A DNA stretch of 43,293 nt from contig NZ_JABERD010000075.1 of the NCBI RefSeq assembly GCF_013044505.1, positions 1 through 43,293 on the forward strand, in the 5' to 3' direction. Position numbers and translations under genes: made by a program. Source of the DNA: Streptomyces sp. S3(2020) (GTDB lineage Bacteria > Actinomycetota > Actinomycetes > Streptomycetales > Streptomycetaceae). Positions 33,003 through 41,565 of this stretch are shown piece after piece (the stretch's first letter is position 1; each line of letters opens with the position of its first letter). The notes under the pieces are model-generated. The model had not been told where the DNA came from and did not search any database. It saw only the letters and a list, made by a program, of their open reading frames with translations.

Positions 33003-33044
33003 CGGAGTGCCGAACGCCCCGCTCGGAGTGCTGAACGCCCCGCT
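33003..33044. repeat. Two tandem 21-bp repeats
   Basis: 33003-33023 and 33024-33044 are two copies (CGGAGTGCCGAACGCCCCGC and the same with CTG for CCG), one mismatch, between the deaminase stop and the regulator operator. Confidence 0.75.
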
Positions 33045-33055
33045 CGGACAAGAGT

Positions 33056-34351
33056 TCAGACCAGGGCCTCCAGGCCGGCGATCACCGCGCGCTCGTCGAG
33101 CGTCGTCAGCACCCGGTCCCGCAGGAGGACCCGCCCGTCGACGACGGTGTCCCGTACGTCCGCCGAGTGCGCCGCGTACGCGAGCGTCGACCACGGATCG
33201 TGCAGCGGCCGCAGATGCGGCGCGCCCAGGTCGAGCACGACGAGGTCGGCCCGCTTCCCGGCCTCCAGCGAACCCAGCTGCTCCCCGAGCCCCAGCGCCC
33301 GCGCGCCCTCGATCGTCGCCATGCGTACGGCCTGCTCGGCGCCGACCGCAGTCGGGTCACCGCCCGCCTTGTGCACCAGCGCCGCCTGCCGCACCGCCCC
33401 CAGCACATCCAGCGTGTTGGAGCTGACGGCCCCGTCCGTACCGAGCCCGACGGTCACCCCGGCGCTCAGCAGCCGCGGCACCGGCGCGATCCCGCAGCCC
33501 AGCTTCAGGTTGGACACCGGGCAGTGGGCGACCGACGTCCCGGTGCGGGCCAGCGCCGCGATCTCCGGGCCCGTCAGATCCACCGCGTGCGCGAGCAGCA
33601 CGTCCGGGCCGAGCAGACCGAGCGAATCGAGCAACTCCACCGGCCGCTTGCCGTACTTGACCTCGACGGTGGCGACCTCGGTCGCGTTCTCCGAGGCGTG
33701 GATGTGCAGCAGGGCCCCGAACTCCCGGGCCAGCGCGAAGATCTCGGTGAGCTGGTCAGGGCTCAGGGTGTACGTGGAGTGCGCGAAGAGGATCGGGCGG
33801 GTGCCGGGGCGGGCCGTGCCACGGGCCTCCAGATCCCGGCGCGCCCACTCCAGGCGGTGCTCGTAGGCGAGACCGTCCGGCGGTTCCGGCACGTCCATGA
33901 ACGTGGGCCCGGTGTGCAGCCGCCAGCCCGCCTCCCGGGCCGCCTGCTCGGCCGCCTCGTGGAACCAGTACATGTCGAGCGCCGAGGTCACCCCCGCCCG
34001 TACGCTCTCGGCGACCGCCAGCCGCACCGCCGCCGCCACGTTCTGCGGCGTCAGCAGCTCGGCCTCCCACTTGAGCACCCGCTCCAGGAAGCCTTGCAGG
34101 GTGACGTCGTCGGCGCGACCGCGCAGCAGGGTCATCGCGAGGTGGGTGTGCGTGTTGACCAGGCCGGGCAGGACCAGACAGCCCGCGGCGTCGATGGACT
34201 CGGCGGCCGTGAAGCGCGCACGCAGTTCCTCGGCGGGACCCACGGCGACGATCTCGCCCTCGTGGACGGCGACAGCCCCGTCCCGTACGACGGTTCCCTC
34301 GTCGTCCACGGTCAGCACATCGCCGCCGTGGACCAGCAGATCGATGCTCAC
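33056..34351 (-). CDS. Amidohydrolase, MTA/SAH-deaminase type
   Basis: 431 residues, amidohydrolase TIM-barrel fold. Metal ligands are the HxH pair (NTHTH, His68 and His70), His in LLHIHASEN, His in LLAHAVDL and Asp in LGTDGAVSSN. The MTLLRGRADD segment resembles methylthioadenosine/S-adenosylhomocysteine deaminases; guanine deaminase-like enzymes are the alternative. It would convert methylthioadenosine to methylthioinosine in the cytoplasm. The context (nucleoside phosphorylase directly upstream, mtn genes beyond) favours that. GTG start 34351 has GGAGGAG upstream and overlaps the phosphorylase stop (GTGA). Confidence 0.85.
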   Translation of the reverse strand: MSIDLLVHGGDVLTVDDEGTVVRDGAVAVHEGEIVAVGPAEELRARFTAAESIDAAGCLVLPGLVNTHTHLAMTLLRGRADDVTLQGFLERVLKWEAELLTPQNVAAAVRLAVAESVRAGVTSALDMYWFHEAAEQAAREAGWRLHTGPTFMDVPEPPDGLAYEHRLEWARRDLEARGTARPGTRPILFAHSTYTLSPDQLTEIFALAREFGALLHIHASENATEVATVEVKYGKRPVELLDSLGLLGPDVLLAHAVDLTGPEIAALARTGTSVAHCPVSNLKLGCGIAPVPRLLSAGVTVGLGTDGAVSSNTLDVLGAVRQAALVHKAGGDPTAVGAEQAVRMATIEGARALGLGEQLGSLEAGKRADLVVLDLGAPHLRPLHDPWSTLAYAAHSADVRDTVVDGRVLLRDRVLTTLDERAVIAGLEALV

Positions 34352-35100
34352 GCCTGGTACTCCTCCGCCAGCAGCCGCAGCGCTTCGAGGGACACCACCG
34401 CGCCCCGCTCGACGCCCGCCGCGACGACATCGCGGTGCGGGTCGTAGGCGCTGGCGCCCTCCTCGTCCACCAGCTCGTCCGCGTTCGCCCCGTCGACGAC
34501 GAGGACGCCGCCCGCGACCAGGCCGCGCAGCGACGCCGTGACCAGCAGCGCGGAGAGCTCCATCTCGATGGCGGCGAGGCCGGCACCGTCGTAGGAGAAG
34601 AGCGGGAGGAGGCCGGGCTGGAAGGCCGCCCGGGTCCAGACGATGCCGCGGTGGTGCGGGGCGTTCGCCGCGCGGGCCGCGCGCTGGAGCGCGATGACCG
34701 CCTCGGGGGAGGAGACCGCGGGGTACTCCGGCGGCAGCAGCTGCTGGGTGACGCCGTCGTCGCGGACGGCCGCCTCCGCGATGACGAGGTCGCCGTCGCC
34801 GATGCCCGGCTTCATCGCGCCCGCCGTACCGAACCGCAGGATGGTGCGGACGCCCGCGTCCGCGAGCTCCTGGAAGAGCAGGATCGCGCCCGGACCGCCC
34901 ACCCCGTGCGAGGCGACGACGACCGGCAGGCCCTTCCAACTGCCGCTGAACGTACGGTATTCGCGGTGGTACGAGACCTCCTCCGCGCCGTCGAGCAGCT
35001 CGGCGACGGCCGCGGCACGCGCCGGGTCGCCGACGACGACCGCGTGCGCGGGCAGGCCGGTGCGGGGTATGCGGGTGATGGGAAGCAGGTCCTGCGTCAT
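34348..35100 (-). CDS. Nucleoside phosphorylase (PNP/UdP family)
   Basis: 250 residues, hexamer-type nucleoside phosphorylase I family. The phosphate-binding motif is VVGDPARA near the N-terminus. FGTAGAMKPG and the ribose/base-site EMELSALL are also present. It phosphorolyses a purine nucleoside; next to the deaminase, methylthioinosine to methylthioribose-1-phosphate and hypoxanthine is likely. Inosine or guanosine are other possibilities. It overlaps both neighbours (ATGA with the permease, GTGA with the deaminase), so it is part of one operon with the importer. Confidence 0.88.
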   Translation of the reverse strand: MTQDLLPITRIPRTGLPAHAVVVGDPARAAAVAELLDGAEEVSYHREYRTFSGSWKGLPVVVASHGVGGPGAILLFQELADAGVRTILRFGTAGAMKPGIGDGDLVIAEAAVRDDGVTQQLLPPEYPAVSSPEAVIALQRAARAANAPHHRGIVWTRAAFQPGLLPLFSYDGAGLAAIEMELSALLVTASLRGLVAGGVLVVDGANADELVDEEGASAYDPHRDVVAAGVERGAVVSLEALRLLAEEYQA

Positions 35101-35963
35101 ACGGCGGCTCCGGTGGACGGACGGGTACGGCGACGGCGCGCCGTCGTGAGGAAGAGGGCGCCGAGCGTGACGACGTACGGCGCGGCGTCGGTCGCCTGCT
35201 GCGGCAGGCCGAGACCCTGGAGGCGGAAGCCGGCTGCCTCGGCGAGGCCGAAGAGGAGCGCGGCGAGCAGCACACCCAGCGGCAGGGCGCGACCGAGCAT
35301 GACGGCGACGACAGCGATCCAACCACGGCCCGCGGTCATGTTCTCGGTGAACAACGTGACGTTGCCGAGCGCGAGTTGGGCTCCGGCGAGACCGCACAGC
35401 ACACCGGAGACCAGTACGGCCGCGTACTTGTACTTCGCCGGGCTCACCCCGAGCGTGGCCGCCGCGTCCGGCGCCTCGCCGACCCCGCGCAGCCTGAGGC
35501 CCCACACATGCCGTGACAGCATCACCGCGGCCACCGCGACCGCCGCCCACGACAGGTAGGCGAGCGGGCTGAGGCCGCCGATCAACGGGAGGCCGAGCAG
35601 GGACGGGTCGTCGAAGGTGCCCTGCACGCCGAAGACCGTACGCAGCAGGAAGCTGGTCAGGCCCACGGCCAGCAGGTTCATCGCGATGCCGAGAACCACC
35701 GCGTCCCCGCGCAGGGTCACCGTCCCGACCGCCAGGATCAGCGAGTACGCCGCCGCGGCCAGCGCCGCCGCGAGGACTCCCAGCCAGGGGCTGCCGGTGA
35801 ACCAGCTGGTGGCCACCGCGGTGAAGCAGCCCATCAGCATCATGCCCTCGAGGCCGATGTTGAAGACGCCCGCACGCTCGCAGACGGCTCCGCCGAGCGC
35901 GGCCAGCAGGATCGGGGTCAGCGCCCGCAGCGCGGACATGAGGAGGTCGGAGTCGAAGAACAT
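35097..35963 (-). CDS. Nucleoside ABC importer, permease 2 (NupQ-type)
   Basis: 288 residues with about 8-9 hydrophobic segments, of the branched-chain/sugar-type permease family used by BMP-dependent nucleoside importers. The GVFNIGLEGMMLMG motif is characteristic. It pairs with the larger upstream permease. I took ATG 35963; a GTG immediately before it (35966) is equally possible. Start and stop codons overlap on both sides, so the four importer genes are translated together. Confidence 0.9.
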   Translation of the reverse strand: MFFDSDLLMSALRALTPILLAALGGAVCERAGVFNIGLEGMMLMGCFTAVATSWFTGSPWLGVLAAALAAAAYSLILAVGTVTLRGDAVVLGIAMNLLAVGLTSFLLRTVFGVQGTFDDPSLLGLPLIGGLSPLAYLSWAAVAVAAVMLSRHVWGLRLRGVGEAPDAAATLGVSPAKYKYAAVLVSGVLCGLAGAQLALGNVTLFTENMTAGRGWIAVVAVMLGRALPLGVLLAALLFGLAEAAGFRLQGLGLPQQATDAAPYVVTLGALFLTTARRRRTRPSTGAAV

Positions 35964-37003
35964 CACGCGGCCTCCTCGGCCTTGCGGCGCGCCAGGCGCG
36001 GGAACCGCAACCGGGCCGCCAGGAACACGATCACGATGGCCTGGAGCACCTGCGTCAGTTCCCGCGGCACCTCGGTCGTCCGCTCCATCGCGAGACCGCC
36101 GACCGAGAGGACGGCGAAGAAGAACGAGGCGATGACCGTGCCGAACGGGGCGGCGGCGGCCAGCAGCGCGGCCGTGAGTCCCGTCCAGGTGTAGCCCGGT
36201 GCGGTGAGCGAGCCGTCGACGAAGCGGTACGGGAAGCTCAACACCCCGATGGCGCCCACGAGTCCGGCGATCGCCCCCGACACGGACATCAACTTCAGGG
36301 TCAGGCCCCGGCGTTCGACACCCGCGTACGCGGAGAAGCGCGCGTTGAGACCCGTCATGCGTATCTCGTACCCGATGGCGGTCCGCCGGTCCGTGAACCA
36401 GTACGCGGCCGCCGCGAGCACGACCAGAACCAGTCCGAAGGTGACCGTGGAGTCACCGAAGGCGGGCAGCGCCACCCCGTCGGGCATCGCCCGCGTCTGC
36501 GGCAGGCTGGACCCGGGCTCCTTGAGCGGGTAGCGCGCCAGATAGGAGGCGAGCGACACCGCCGGGTAGCTCAGCAGCAGGCTGCTGACCAGGAGCGGGA
36601 CACCGAGGTGGTTCTCGCACAGGGCGGCCAGCAGCGCGTACGCGGCGCCCGCCGCCATGCCCGCCAGCAGCGCGAGGACGACGGTGAGGGGCGCCGGCAG
36701 CGGGGAGTACAGGCCGGTCACGGCCGCGGTGATGCCGCCGAGGACCATCTGGCCGTCGCCGCCGAGGTTGATGAGCCCGGCACGCAGCGGGATCGCCAGT
36801 GCGAGGGCCATGCCGAGCACGCTGGTGACGGTGGTGAGCGTGGCGCCGATGCCGTCGGCGCCGAGCGAGCCGGTGAGGACCGCCTCGTACGCCGCGATCG
36901 GGTCCGCGCCGGTGCCGACCAGGAAGAGCGCGCCGATGAGGACGCCCGCGAGCACGGAGAAGGTGATGGGGGAGCGCAGGGCTCCGGATATCCGGTTGTT
37001 CAT
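35963..37003 (-). CDS. Nucleoside ABC importer, permease 1 (NupP-type)
   Basis: 346 residues with about 10 membrane segments. The LINLGGDGQMVLGG motif is typical of the larger permease of BMP-type importers (YufP/NupP). The stop overlaps the start of permease 2, and it begins 1 bp after the ATPase stop. The cytoplasmic tail is basic (RLRFPRLARRKAEEAA). Confidence 0.9.
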   Translation of the reverse strand: MNNRISGALRSPITFSVLAGVLIGALFLVGTGADPIAAYEAVLTGSLGADGIGATLTTVTSVLGMALALAIPLRAGLINLGGDGQMVLGGITAAVTGLYSPLPAPLTVVLALLAGMAAGAAYALLAALCENHLGVPLLVSSLLLSYPAVSLASYLARYPLKEPGSSLPQTRAMPDGVALPAFGDSTVTFGLVLVVLAAAAYWFTDRRTAIGYEIRMTGLNARFSAYAGVERRGLTLKLMSVSGAIAGLVGAIGVLSFPYRFVDGSLTAPGYTWTGLTAALLAAAAPFGTVIASFFFAVLSVGGLAMERTTEVPRELTQVLQAIVIVFLAARLRFPRLARRKAEEAA

Positions 37004-37004
37004 G

Positions 37005-38534
37005 TCAGTCGACGGCCTCCACCGTGACCTGGGCGCCCGCCATCGCGAGGCCCAGCGTCCGTTCGTCCGCCTCGTCCTTGTCGTACGACGCCGTGATCCG
37101 GCCCTCGTACATGACCAGCACCCGGTCCGCCAGGCCCCGGATCTCGCTCAGCTCGGCCGAGACGAGAAGGACGGCGTGACCGGCGTCGCGGTAGGCGATC
37201 AGCTGGTCGTGGATGTTCTGGATGGCGCCGATGTCGACACCGCGGGTGGGCTGCTCTACGAGCAACAGCGGTGAGTCATGGGCGAGTTCGCGGCCGATCA
37301 GCAGCTTCTGGAGATTGCCGCCGGACAGCGCGGAGGCGGGCACCTCGGGGCTCGACGCCTTGACGCCGAACTGCTCGATCAGTCGCTTCGCGTGCTCGCG
37401 GACCGCCGTCGGCGGCAGCAGGCCGCGGGAGGACAGGGACGTACGGTGGTGGCCCATCGCGAGGTTCTCGGCGACCGACGCCGCAGGCGCCGTACCGACC
37501 GCGTGCCGGTCCTCCGGGACGTACGCCAGGCCCTTGAGGCGGCGTTCGGTGGCGGAGGCGTGGGTGATGTCCTCGTTCTTGAGGGTCACCCGTCCCGCGG
37601 TGGTCGGCCGCAGACCGGCCAGCGCCTCGACCAGCTCGCTCTGGCCGTTGCCCGCGACGCCCGCGATGCCGACGATCTCGCCGGCGCGGACGGTGAGTCC
37701 GGCGTCACGCACCCCGTCGGTGGTGAGGCCGGTCACGTCCAGTACGGCGTCACCGGGTGTGCCCTCGGCGTGGACACGGTCGAGTTCGACCGCGCGGCCG
37801 GTCATCGCCGCCGCGATCTCGTCGGCGGAGGTCTCCGCGGTGACCAGCCGGGCGACCACCCGGCCGTCGCGCAGGACGGTCACGTGGTCGCTGCCCTCCA
37901 GCACCTCGCGGAGCTTGTGCGTGACGAGGATCACCGTACGGCCCTGTGCGGCCAGCGACTTGAGCACCGCGAACAGGGCGTCGGCCTCGGCCGGGGTGAG
38001 CACCGCCGTCGGCTCGTCGAGGATCAGCGTGCGGGCGCCGCGGTGCACCAGCTTGAGGATCTCCACCCGCTGGCGCAGCCCCACGGGCAGCTCGCCGACC
38101 CGCGCGTCCGGGTCCACGGCGAGGCCGTGCTCCTCGGCGAGCTCACGCACCCGGCGGCGGGCCGCGGCACGGTCCACCAGGCCGAAGCGGCGCGGCTCGG
38201 CGGCGTAGACGACGTTCTCGGCGACCGTCAGCGAGTCGAACAGCTTGAAGCTCTGGTGGACCATGCCGAGCCCGGCGGCCATCGCGTCGGACGGGCTGCC
38301 GAAGCGGACGTCCCGACCGTCGATACGGATCGTCCCGGCATCCGGACTCTCCATGCCGTACAGGATGGACATGAGCGTGGACTTGCCCGCGCCGTTCTCG
38401 CCCATCAGGGCGTGGATCTCGCCGTGGCGGACGCTCAGGTCCACGGAGTCGTTGGCGAGCGTGCCGGGGAACCGCTTGGTGATTCCCCGGAGCTCGACAG
38501 CGGGGCTCTCGACGTCAGCTCGCGGCGGGGTCAT
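37005..38534 (-). CDS. Nucleoside ABC importer, duplicated ATPase
   Basis: 509 residues with two fused ATPase domains. The first has Walker A GENGAGKST at about 42-50, signature LPVGLRQRVE and Walker B LILDEPTAVL. The second has a degenerate Walker A (GIAGVAGNGQSE) and signature LSGGNLQKLL with LLLVEQPTRGVD. This is the architecture of NupO/YufO and sugar ATPases. It powers import of a nucleoside, here perhaps methylthioadenosine or inosine-type compounds. It overlaps the BMP gene by 20 bp. Confidence 0.93.
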   Translation of the reverse strand: MTPPRADVESPAVELRGITKRFPGTLANDSVDLSVRHGEIHALMGENGAGKSTLMSILYGMESPDAGTIRIDGRDVRFGSPSDAMAAGLGMVHQSFKLFDSLTVAENVVYAAEPRRFGLVDRAAARRRVRELAEEHGLAVDPDARVGELPVGLRQRVEILKLVHRGARTLILDEPTAVLTPAEADALFAVLKSLAAQGRTVILVTHKLREVLEGSDHVTVLRDGRVVARLVTAETSADEIAAAMTGRAVELDRVHAEGTPGDAVLDVTGLTTDGVRDAGLTVRAGEIVGIAGVAGNGQSELVEALAGLRPTTAGRVTLKNEDITHASATERRLKGLAYVPEDRHAVGTAPAASVAENLAMGHHRTSLSSRGLLPPTAVREHAKRLIEQFGVKASSPEVPASALSGGNLQKLLIGRELAHDSPLLLVEQPTRGVDIGAIQNIHDQLIAYRDAGHAVLLVSAELSEIRGLADRVLVMYEGRITASYDKDEADERTLGLAMAGAQVTVEAVD

Positions 38535-39564
38535 CGACCTTCAGCTCTCCGGAGACGATCTGGTCGCGCAGCTTCTCGACCTTCGCCAGGACGTCCTTGT
38601 GGTCGGCGATCACGCACTTCGACGAGTCGACGCCGTCCTCCAGGCCGGTCAGGCTGATGCCGCCCTCCTTGAGGCCGTAGGAGACGGTGCCCGTCTTTCC
38701 GGCCAGGACCGACTCGATGCCCTTCTCCACGGCGACGTCCGTGCGCTTGATCACGTTGTCGACGACGGTGCCCGGCGCCGAGACGCACTGGTTGACGTCG
38801 ACGCCGTACGCGTAGGCGCCCTTGGCCTTCGCGGCCTCGAAGACGCCGTAGTTGCCGGCCGCGGCGGCCGCCATGATCTGGTCGTAGCCCTTGGAGAGCA
38901 GGGTGTTTGCCTGCTCCTTGGCGCGCGCCGAGTCGTCGAAGGGGGACTGGCCGCCGACGAAGCGCGTGGACGTCTCGGTCTTGGCGGCGACCTTCTTGGC
39001 GCCGGCCGCGAACGGGTCGCTGTAGCGGCGGAACTGGGGCGTGTCGAGGACGTCGACCGCGCCGACCTTGCCGGACTTGCTCAGCAGACCGGCCTCGGCG
39101 CCCGCGAGGTAGACGCCCTCGTGCTCGCGGAAGACCGCGCAGCTGACGTTCTCGAAGGTCTTGGTGGTGCAGGCGTCGATGATCAGGAACTGCTGCTTCG
39201 GGTTCTTCTCGGCCTGCTGCGCGACGATGTCGGCGAACTCGAAGCCGACCAGCACGATGACGTCCGGCTTGGCGTCGACCGCGGCCTGGACGTTCTGCTG
39301 CTGGGAGGCGGTGTCCGTGGACTCGTAGACCTTCTGCGAGCCGTCGTGCTGCTTCGCCGCGTCCTTGACGCCGCTGACGGCGAGCTTCAGGAACTCGTTC
39401 TGGCCGACGGCGTCGGGCGTGACGAGGGTGAAGGTCTTGCCGCCGCTCTTGGCGGAGTCGGCGGAGGTGTCGTTCTTCGCGGCGGCGTTGCAGGCGGTGG
39501 CCGCGGTGACCATGAGGGCGGTGGCGGCGGCGATCTGCAGGGAGCGGCGGTGTCTACGGGACAT
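38515..39564 (-). CDS. BMP-family nucleoside-binding lipoprotein
   Basis: 349 residues. A signal peptide with basic n-region (MSRRHRRS) runs to Cys25 (VTAATAC), a lipobox of slightly unusual form. The rest is the BMP/PnrA-like periplasmic-binding fold (FTLVTPDAVGQNEF, VGFEFADIV, REHEGVYLAGAEAGL, GVDVNQC). It captures nucleosides outside the membrane for the importer. It is the first protein gene of the operon; a 21-residue leader peptide and a C-rich leader RNA precede it. Confidence 0.9.
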   Translation of the reverse strand: MSRRHRRSLQIAAATALMVTAATACNAAAKNDTSADSAKSGGKTFTLVTPDAVGQNEFLKLAVSGVKDAAKQHDGSQKVYESTDTASQQQNVQAAVDAKPDVIVLVGFEFADIVAQQAEKNPKQQFLIIDACTTKTFENVSCAVFREHEGVYLAGAEAGLLSKSGKVGAVDVLDTPQFRRYSDPFAAGAKKVAAKTETSTRFVGGQSPFDDSARAKEQANTLLSKGYDQIMAAAAAGNYGVFEAAKAKGAYAYGVDVNQCVSAPGTVVDNVIKRTDVAVEKGIESVLAGKTGTVSYGLKEGGISLTGLEDGVDSSKCVIADHKDVLAKVEKLRDQIVSGELKVDDPAAS

Positions 39565-39660
39565 CGGGGGACCTTCCGGGTACGGCGACGCGGGCTCCGG
39601 CGGGAGCGCGAGGAGGGTGAGCGGCGGAGAGTGAGAGAGGGACGCTGCAGCGGGGACGGG
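39565..39660 (-). promoter_or_regulatory. C-rich, G-poor leader RNA, candidate Rho-loading region
   Basis: Between the leader peptide stop (39661) and the BMP start (39564) the transcript is 96 nt. In its first 60 nt I count 35 C, 10 G, 12 U and 3 A. Such C>G RNA is the hallmark of rut sites. I see no strong intrinsic terminator. This suggests Rho-dependent attenuation controlled by translation of the leader. Inference. Confidence 0.5.
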
Positions 39661-39726
39661 TCAGCGTCGACAGCCGTCACCGGCACACCGGCCGAAGTCG
39701 AGGAAACGGCGCTTGGTCAGCAGCAC
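39661..39726 (-). CDS. Sulfur-type leader peptide of the nucleoside importer operon
   Basis: 21 residues starting at the GTG at 39726, with a very strong ribosome site (GGAGGAGGAA). The sequence includes KRRFLDFGR and ends CAGDGCRR before TGA. The pattern RR-x2-D-x2-R with late cysteines is that of small leader peptides found before sulfur-metabolism genes in Streptomyces (recalled as 'putative leader peptide' annotations). Both Cys codons are TGT. Stalling at these codons when cysteine is scarce would alter transcription of the importer operon. Confidence 0.8.
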   Translation of the reverse strand: MLLTKRRFLDFGRCAGDGCRR

Positions 39727-39762
39727 GGGCTTCCTCCTCCGTCTCGGTCTGCGGACTGATTG

Positions 39763-39844
39763 CCGGACAGTAGCATCCGTTTCCGGACACCTGCCCGACT
39801 GTCTCGAACTATGGTTCTCCCAGGTCATGTACCGTGGCCGGACA
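39763..39844. promoter_or_regulatory. Divergent promoter region with three CCGGACA repeats
   Basis: CCGGACA occurs at 39763-39769, 39783-39789 and 39838-39844. The first two are exactly 20 bp apart, two helical turns. Between them a minus-strand TACTGT (39767-39772) could be the -10 for the importer operon. The repeats could bind a regulator of both mtnA and the importer operon. Confidence 0.4.
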
Positions 39845-39871
39845 CCACCGGAACATCAGGAGTGTCCCGAT

Positions 39872-40903
39872 ATGTCCCAGGAATTGCGTGCCGTCGACTG
39901 GACCGGAGACGGTCTCGCACTCATCGACCAGACGCTGCTCCCGCATCGCAACGAGACGATGGCTGTCCGCGATGTGGACACTCTGGTCGACGCGATCCAG
40001 CGGCTCGTGGTGCGCGGCGCTCCCGCGATCGGCGCGGCCGGCGCGTACGGCGTCGCCCTCGCGCTGGTGCAGGGCGAGCGCGAGGGCTGGACGGCGGACG
40101 AGATACGGGCCGCCGTCGCCCGCATCCGGGAGGCCCGGCCCACCGCCGTCAACCTGATGGTGTGCGTGGACCGCGTGATGACCCGCTTCGACGAGGGCCT
40201 GGACGCCGTCCTGGCGGAGGCCGTCGCCGTCCAGCGCGAGGACGTCGAGGCGAACCGGGCGATGGGCGCCCACGGCGCCGACTGGCTGCTCGAAACGGTG
40301 GGCGTCGACCGGCCGTTGCGCATCCTGACCCACTGCAACACCGGCGCCCTTGCGACAGCCGGGTGGGGCACGGCACTCGGCGTCATCCGCGAACTCCACG
40401 CGCGCGGACGCCTGGAGGTCGTCTACGCCGACGAGACCCGCCCCCTGCTCCAGGGATCCCGCCTCACCGCCTGGGAGTTGGTCCAGGAAGGCATCCCGCA
40501 CTACGTCCAGGCCGACGGCGCCGCCGCCGGCACCATCCTGCGCGGCGAGGTCGACGCGGCGATCGTCGGCGCGGACCGCATCGCCGCCAACGGCGACACC
40601 GCGAACAAGGTCGGCACGGTGGGCGTGGCACTCGCGTGCGCGGACGCCGGGATCCCGTTCCTGGTGGCGGCGCCGACCACGACCGTGGACCTGTCGACCA
40701 AGACCGGCGACGAGATCCACATCGAACTCCGCGGCGAGGACGAGGTGTTGGAGTGGGGCGGGGTGCGGACCGCGCCCGCCGAGTCGCGCGGTCACAACCC
40801 GGCGTTCGACGTGACGCCGGGGCGCCTGGTGACCGGACTGGTCACGGAACGGGGCGTGCTGGACGTGGCGTCCGGTCAACTGCCCGGCGAATACCTGAAG
40901 TAG
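39872..40903 (+). CDS. mtnA: S-methyl-5-thioribose-1-phosphate isomerase
   Basis: 343 residues of the eIF2B-alpha-like MtnA family. Family motifs RGAPAIGAAGAYG (about 48-60), THCNTGALATAG with the catalytic cysteine and GADRIAANGDTANKVGT with the catalytic aspartate are all present. It converts methylthioribose-1-phosphate to methylthioribulose-1-phosphate. The ATG at 39872 has CAGGAG about 10 nt upstream; the frame is open further upstream but lacks homology there. It is divergent from the importer operon and convergent with mtnB. Confidence 0.96.
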   Translation: MSQELRAVDWTGDGLALIDQTLLPHRNETMAVRDVDTLVDAIQRLVVRGAPAIGAAGAYGVALALVQGEREGWTADEIRAAVARIREARPTAVNLMVCVDRVMTRFDEGLDAVLAEAVAVQREDVEANRAMGAHGADWLLETVGVDRPLRILTHCNTGALATAGWGTALGVIRELHARGRLEVVYADETRPLLQGSRLTAWELVQEGIPHYVQADGAAAGTILRGEVDAAIVGADRIAANGDTANKVGTVGVALACADAGIPFLVAAPTTTVDLSTKTGDEIHIELRGEDEVLEWGGVRTAPAESRGHNPAFDVTPGRLVTGLVTERGVLDVASGQLPGEYLK

Positions 40904-40905
40904 GG

Positions 40906-40943
40906 AAAGAGGGGGACCCCCGAGGCCGGGGGTCCCCCTCTTT
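40906..40943. terminator. Bidirectional terminator between mtnA and mtnB
   Basis: A 16-bp perfect stem (40906-40921 / 40928-40943) with a 6-nt loop, A-rich on one end and TTTT on the other, between convergent genes. Confidence 0.95.
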
Positions 40944-40956
40944 TCTTCCCCTGTGC

Positions 40957-41565
40957 TCAGCGCTGCGAGAGCTCCAACTCCAGCAGCCACTCCACGACTT
41001 CGGTGTGATGCCTGGCCTGACGGGGATCCGAACCCCACACGTACAGCCCGTGCCCCGCGACCACCACCGCCGGCATCCGCGGATCCCGCGCGGCCTCCAG
41101 ACGGTCCCCGAGCACCTTCATGTCCTGGCTGTTGGCGATGACCGGCAGCGTCACCTCGACGTCGTGCGCGGGCTGGCCGACGCCCTTGAGCATCTCCACG
41201 TCCTTGAAGACGATCCCGCCCGGCTCCCGCCGGCCCATGGCCACGGAGGCGACCGTGTGCACATGCACCACGGCCCCGGCCCCCGTCAGCGCGGCGACCC
41301 GCGCGTGCAGCTCGGCCTCCGCGGACGGCTTGCCGCCCCGCACCGCGGCGCCCTGGCCGTCGACCAGCACCACGTCCGCGGGCGTCAGTTCGCCCTTGTC
41401 GTGGCCGCTGGCCGTCACAGCCAGCCGCAGCGGCTCACGGGTGAGCACGACGGACAGGTTGCCGGAGGTGCCCCGCATCCAGCCGAAGCCGGCGAAGCGC
41501 GCGGACTCGGCGGCGAGGACCGCCCCCGCCTCCTCCAGGTCCAGTTCGGTGATCTCGGCGGTCAT
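40957..41565 (-). CDS. mtnB: Methylthioribulose-1-phosphate dehydratase
   Basis: 202 residues, class II aldolase fold. Visible are GTSGNLSVV near the N-terminus, AEAELH with catalytic Glu, HVHTVAS with two zinc ligands and the third in GHGLYVWG. It dehydrates methylthioribulose-1-phosphate to the diketo intermediate. Its start overlaps the mtnC stop by 4 bp (ATGA). It is the last gene of the mtnDCB operon, ending at the 40906-40943 terminator. Confidence 0.95.
   Translation of the reverse strand: MTAEITELDLEEAGAVLAAESARFAGFGWMRGTSGNLSVVLTREPLRLAVTASGHDKGELTPADVVLVDGQGAAVRGGKPSAEAELHARVAALTGAGAVVHVHTVASVAMGRREPGGIVFKDVEMLKGVGQPAHDVEVTLPVIANSQDMKVLGDRLEAARDPRMPAVVVAGHGLYVWGSDPRQARHHTEVVEWLLELELSQR

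Noticed and set aside
39760..39871. A possible leader peptide in front of mtnA, beginning at the ATG at 39811
   Set aside because: The frame has no stop before mtnA and lacks the RR ... C-R pattern.
39565..39871. SAM or SAH riboswitch in front of the salvage genes
   Set aside because: No conserved helices or kink-turn-like motif could be seen; the leader peptide explains the leader region better.
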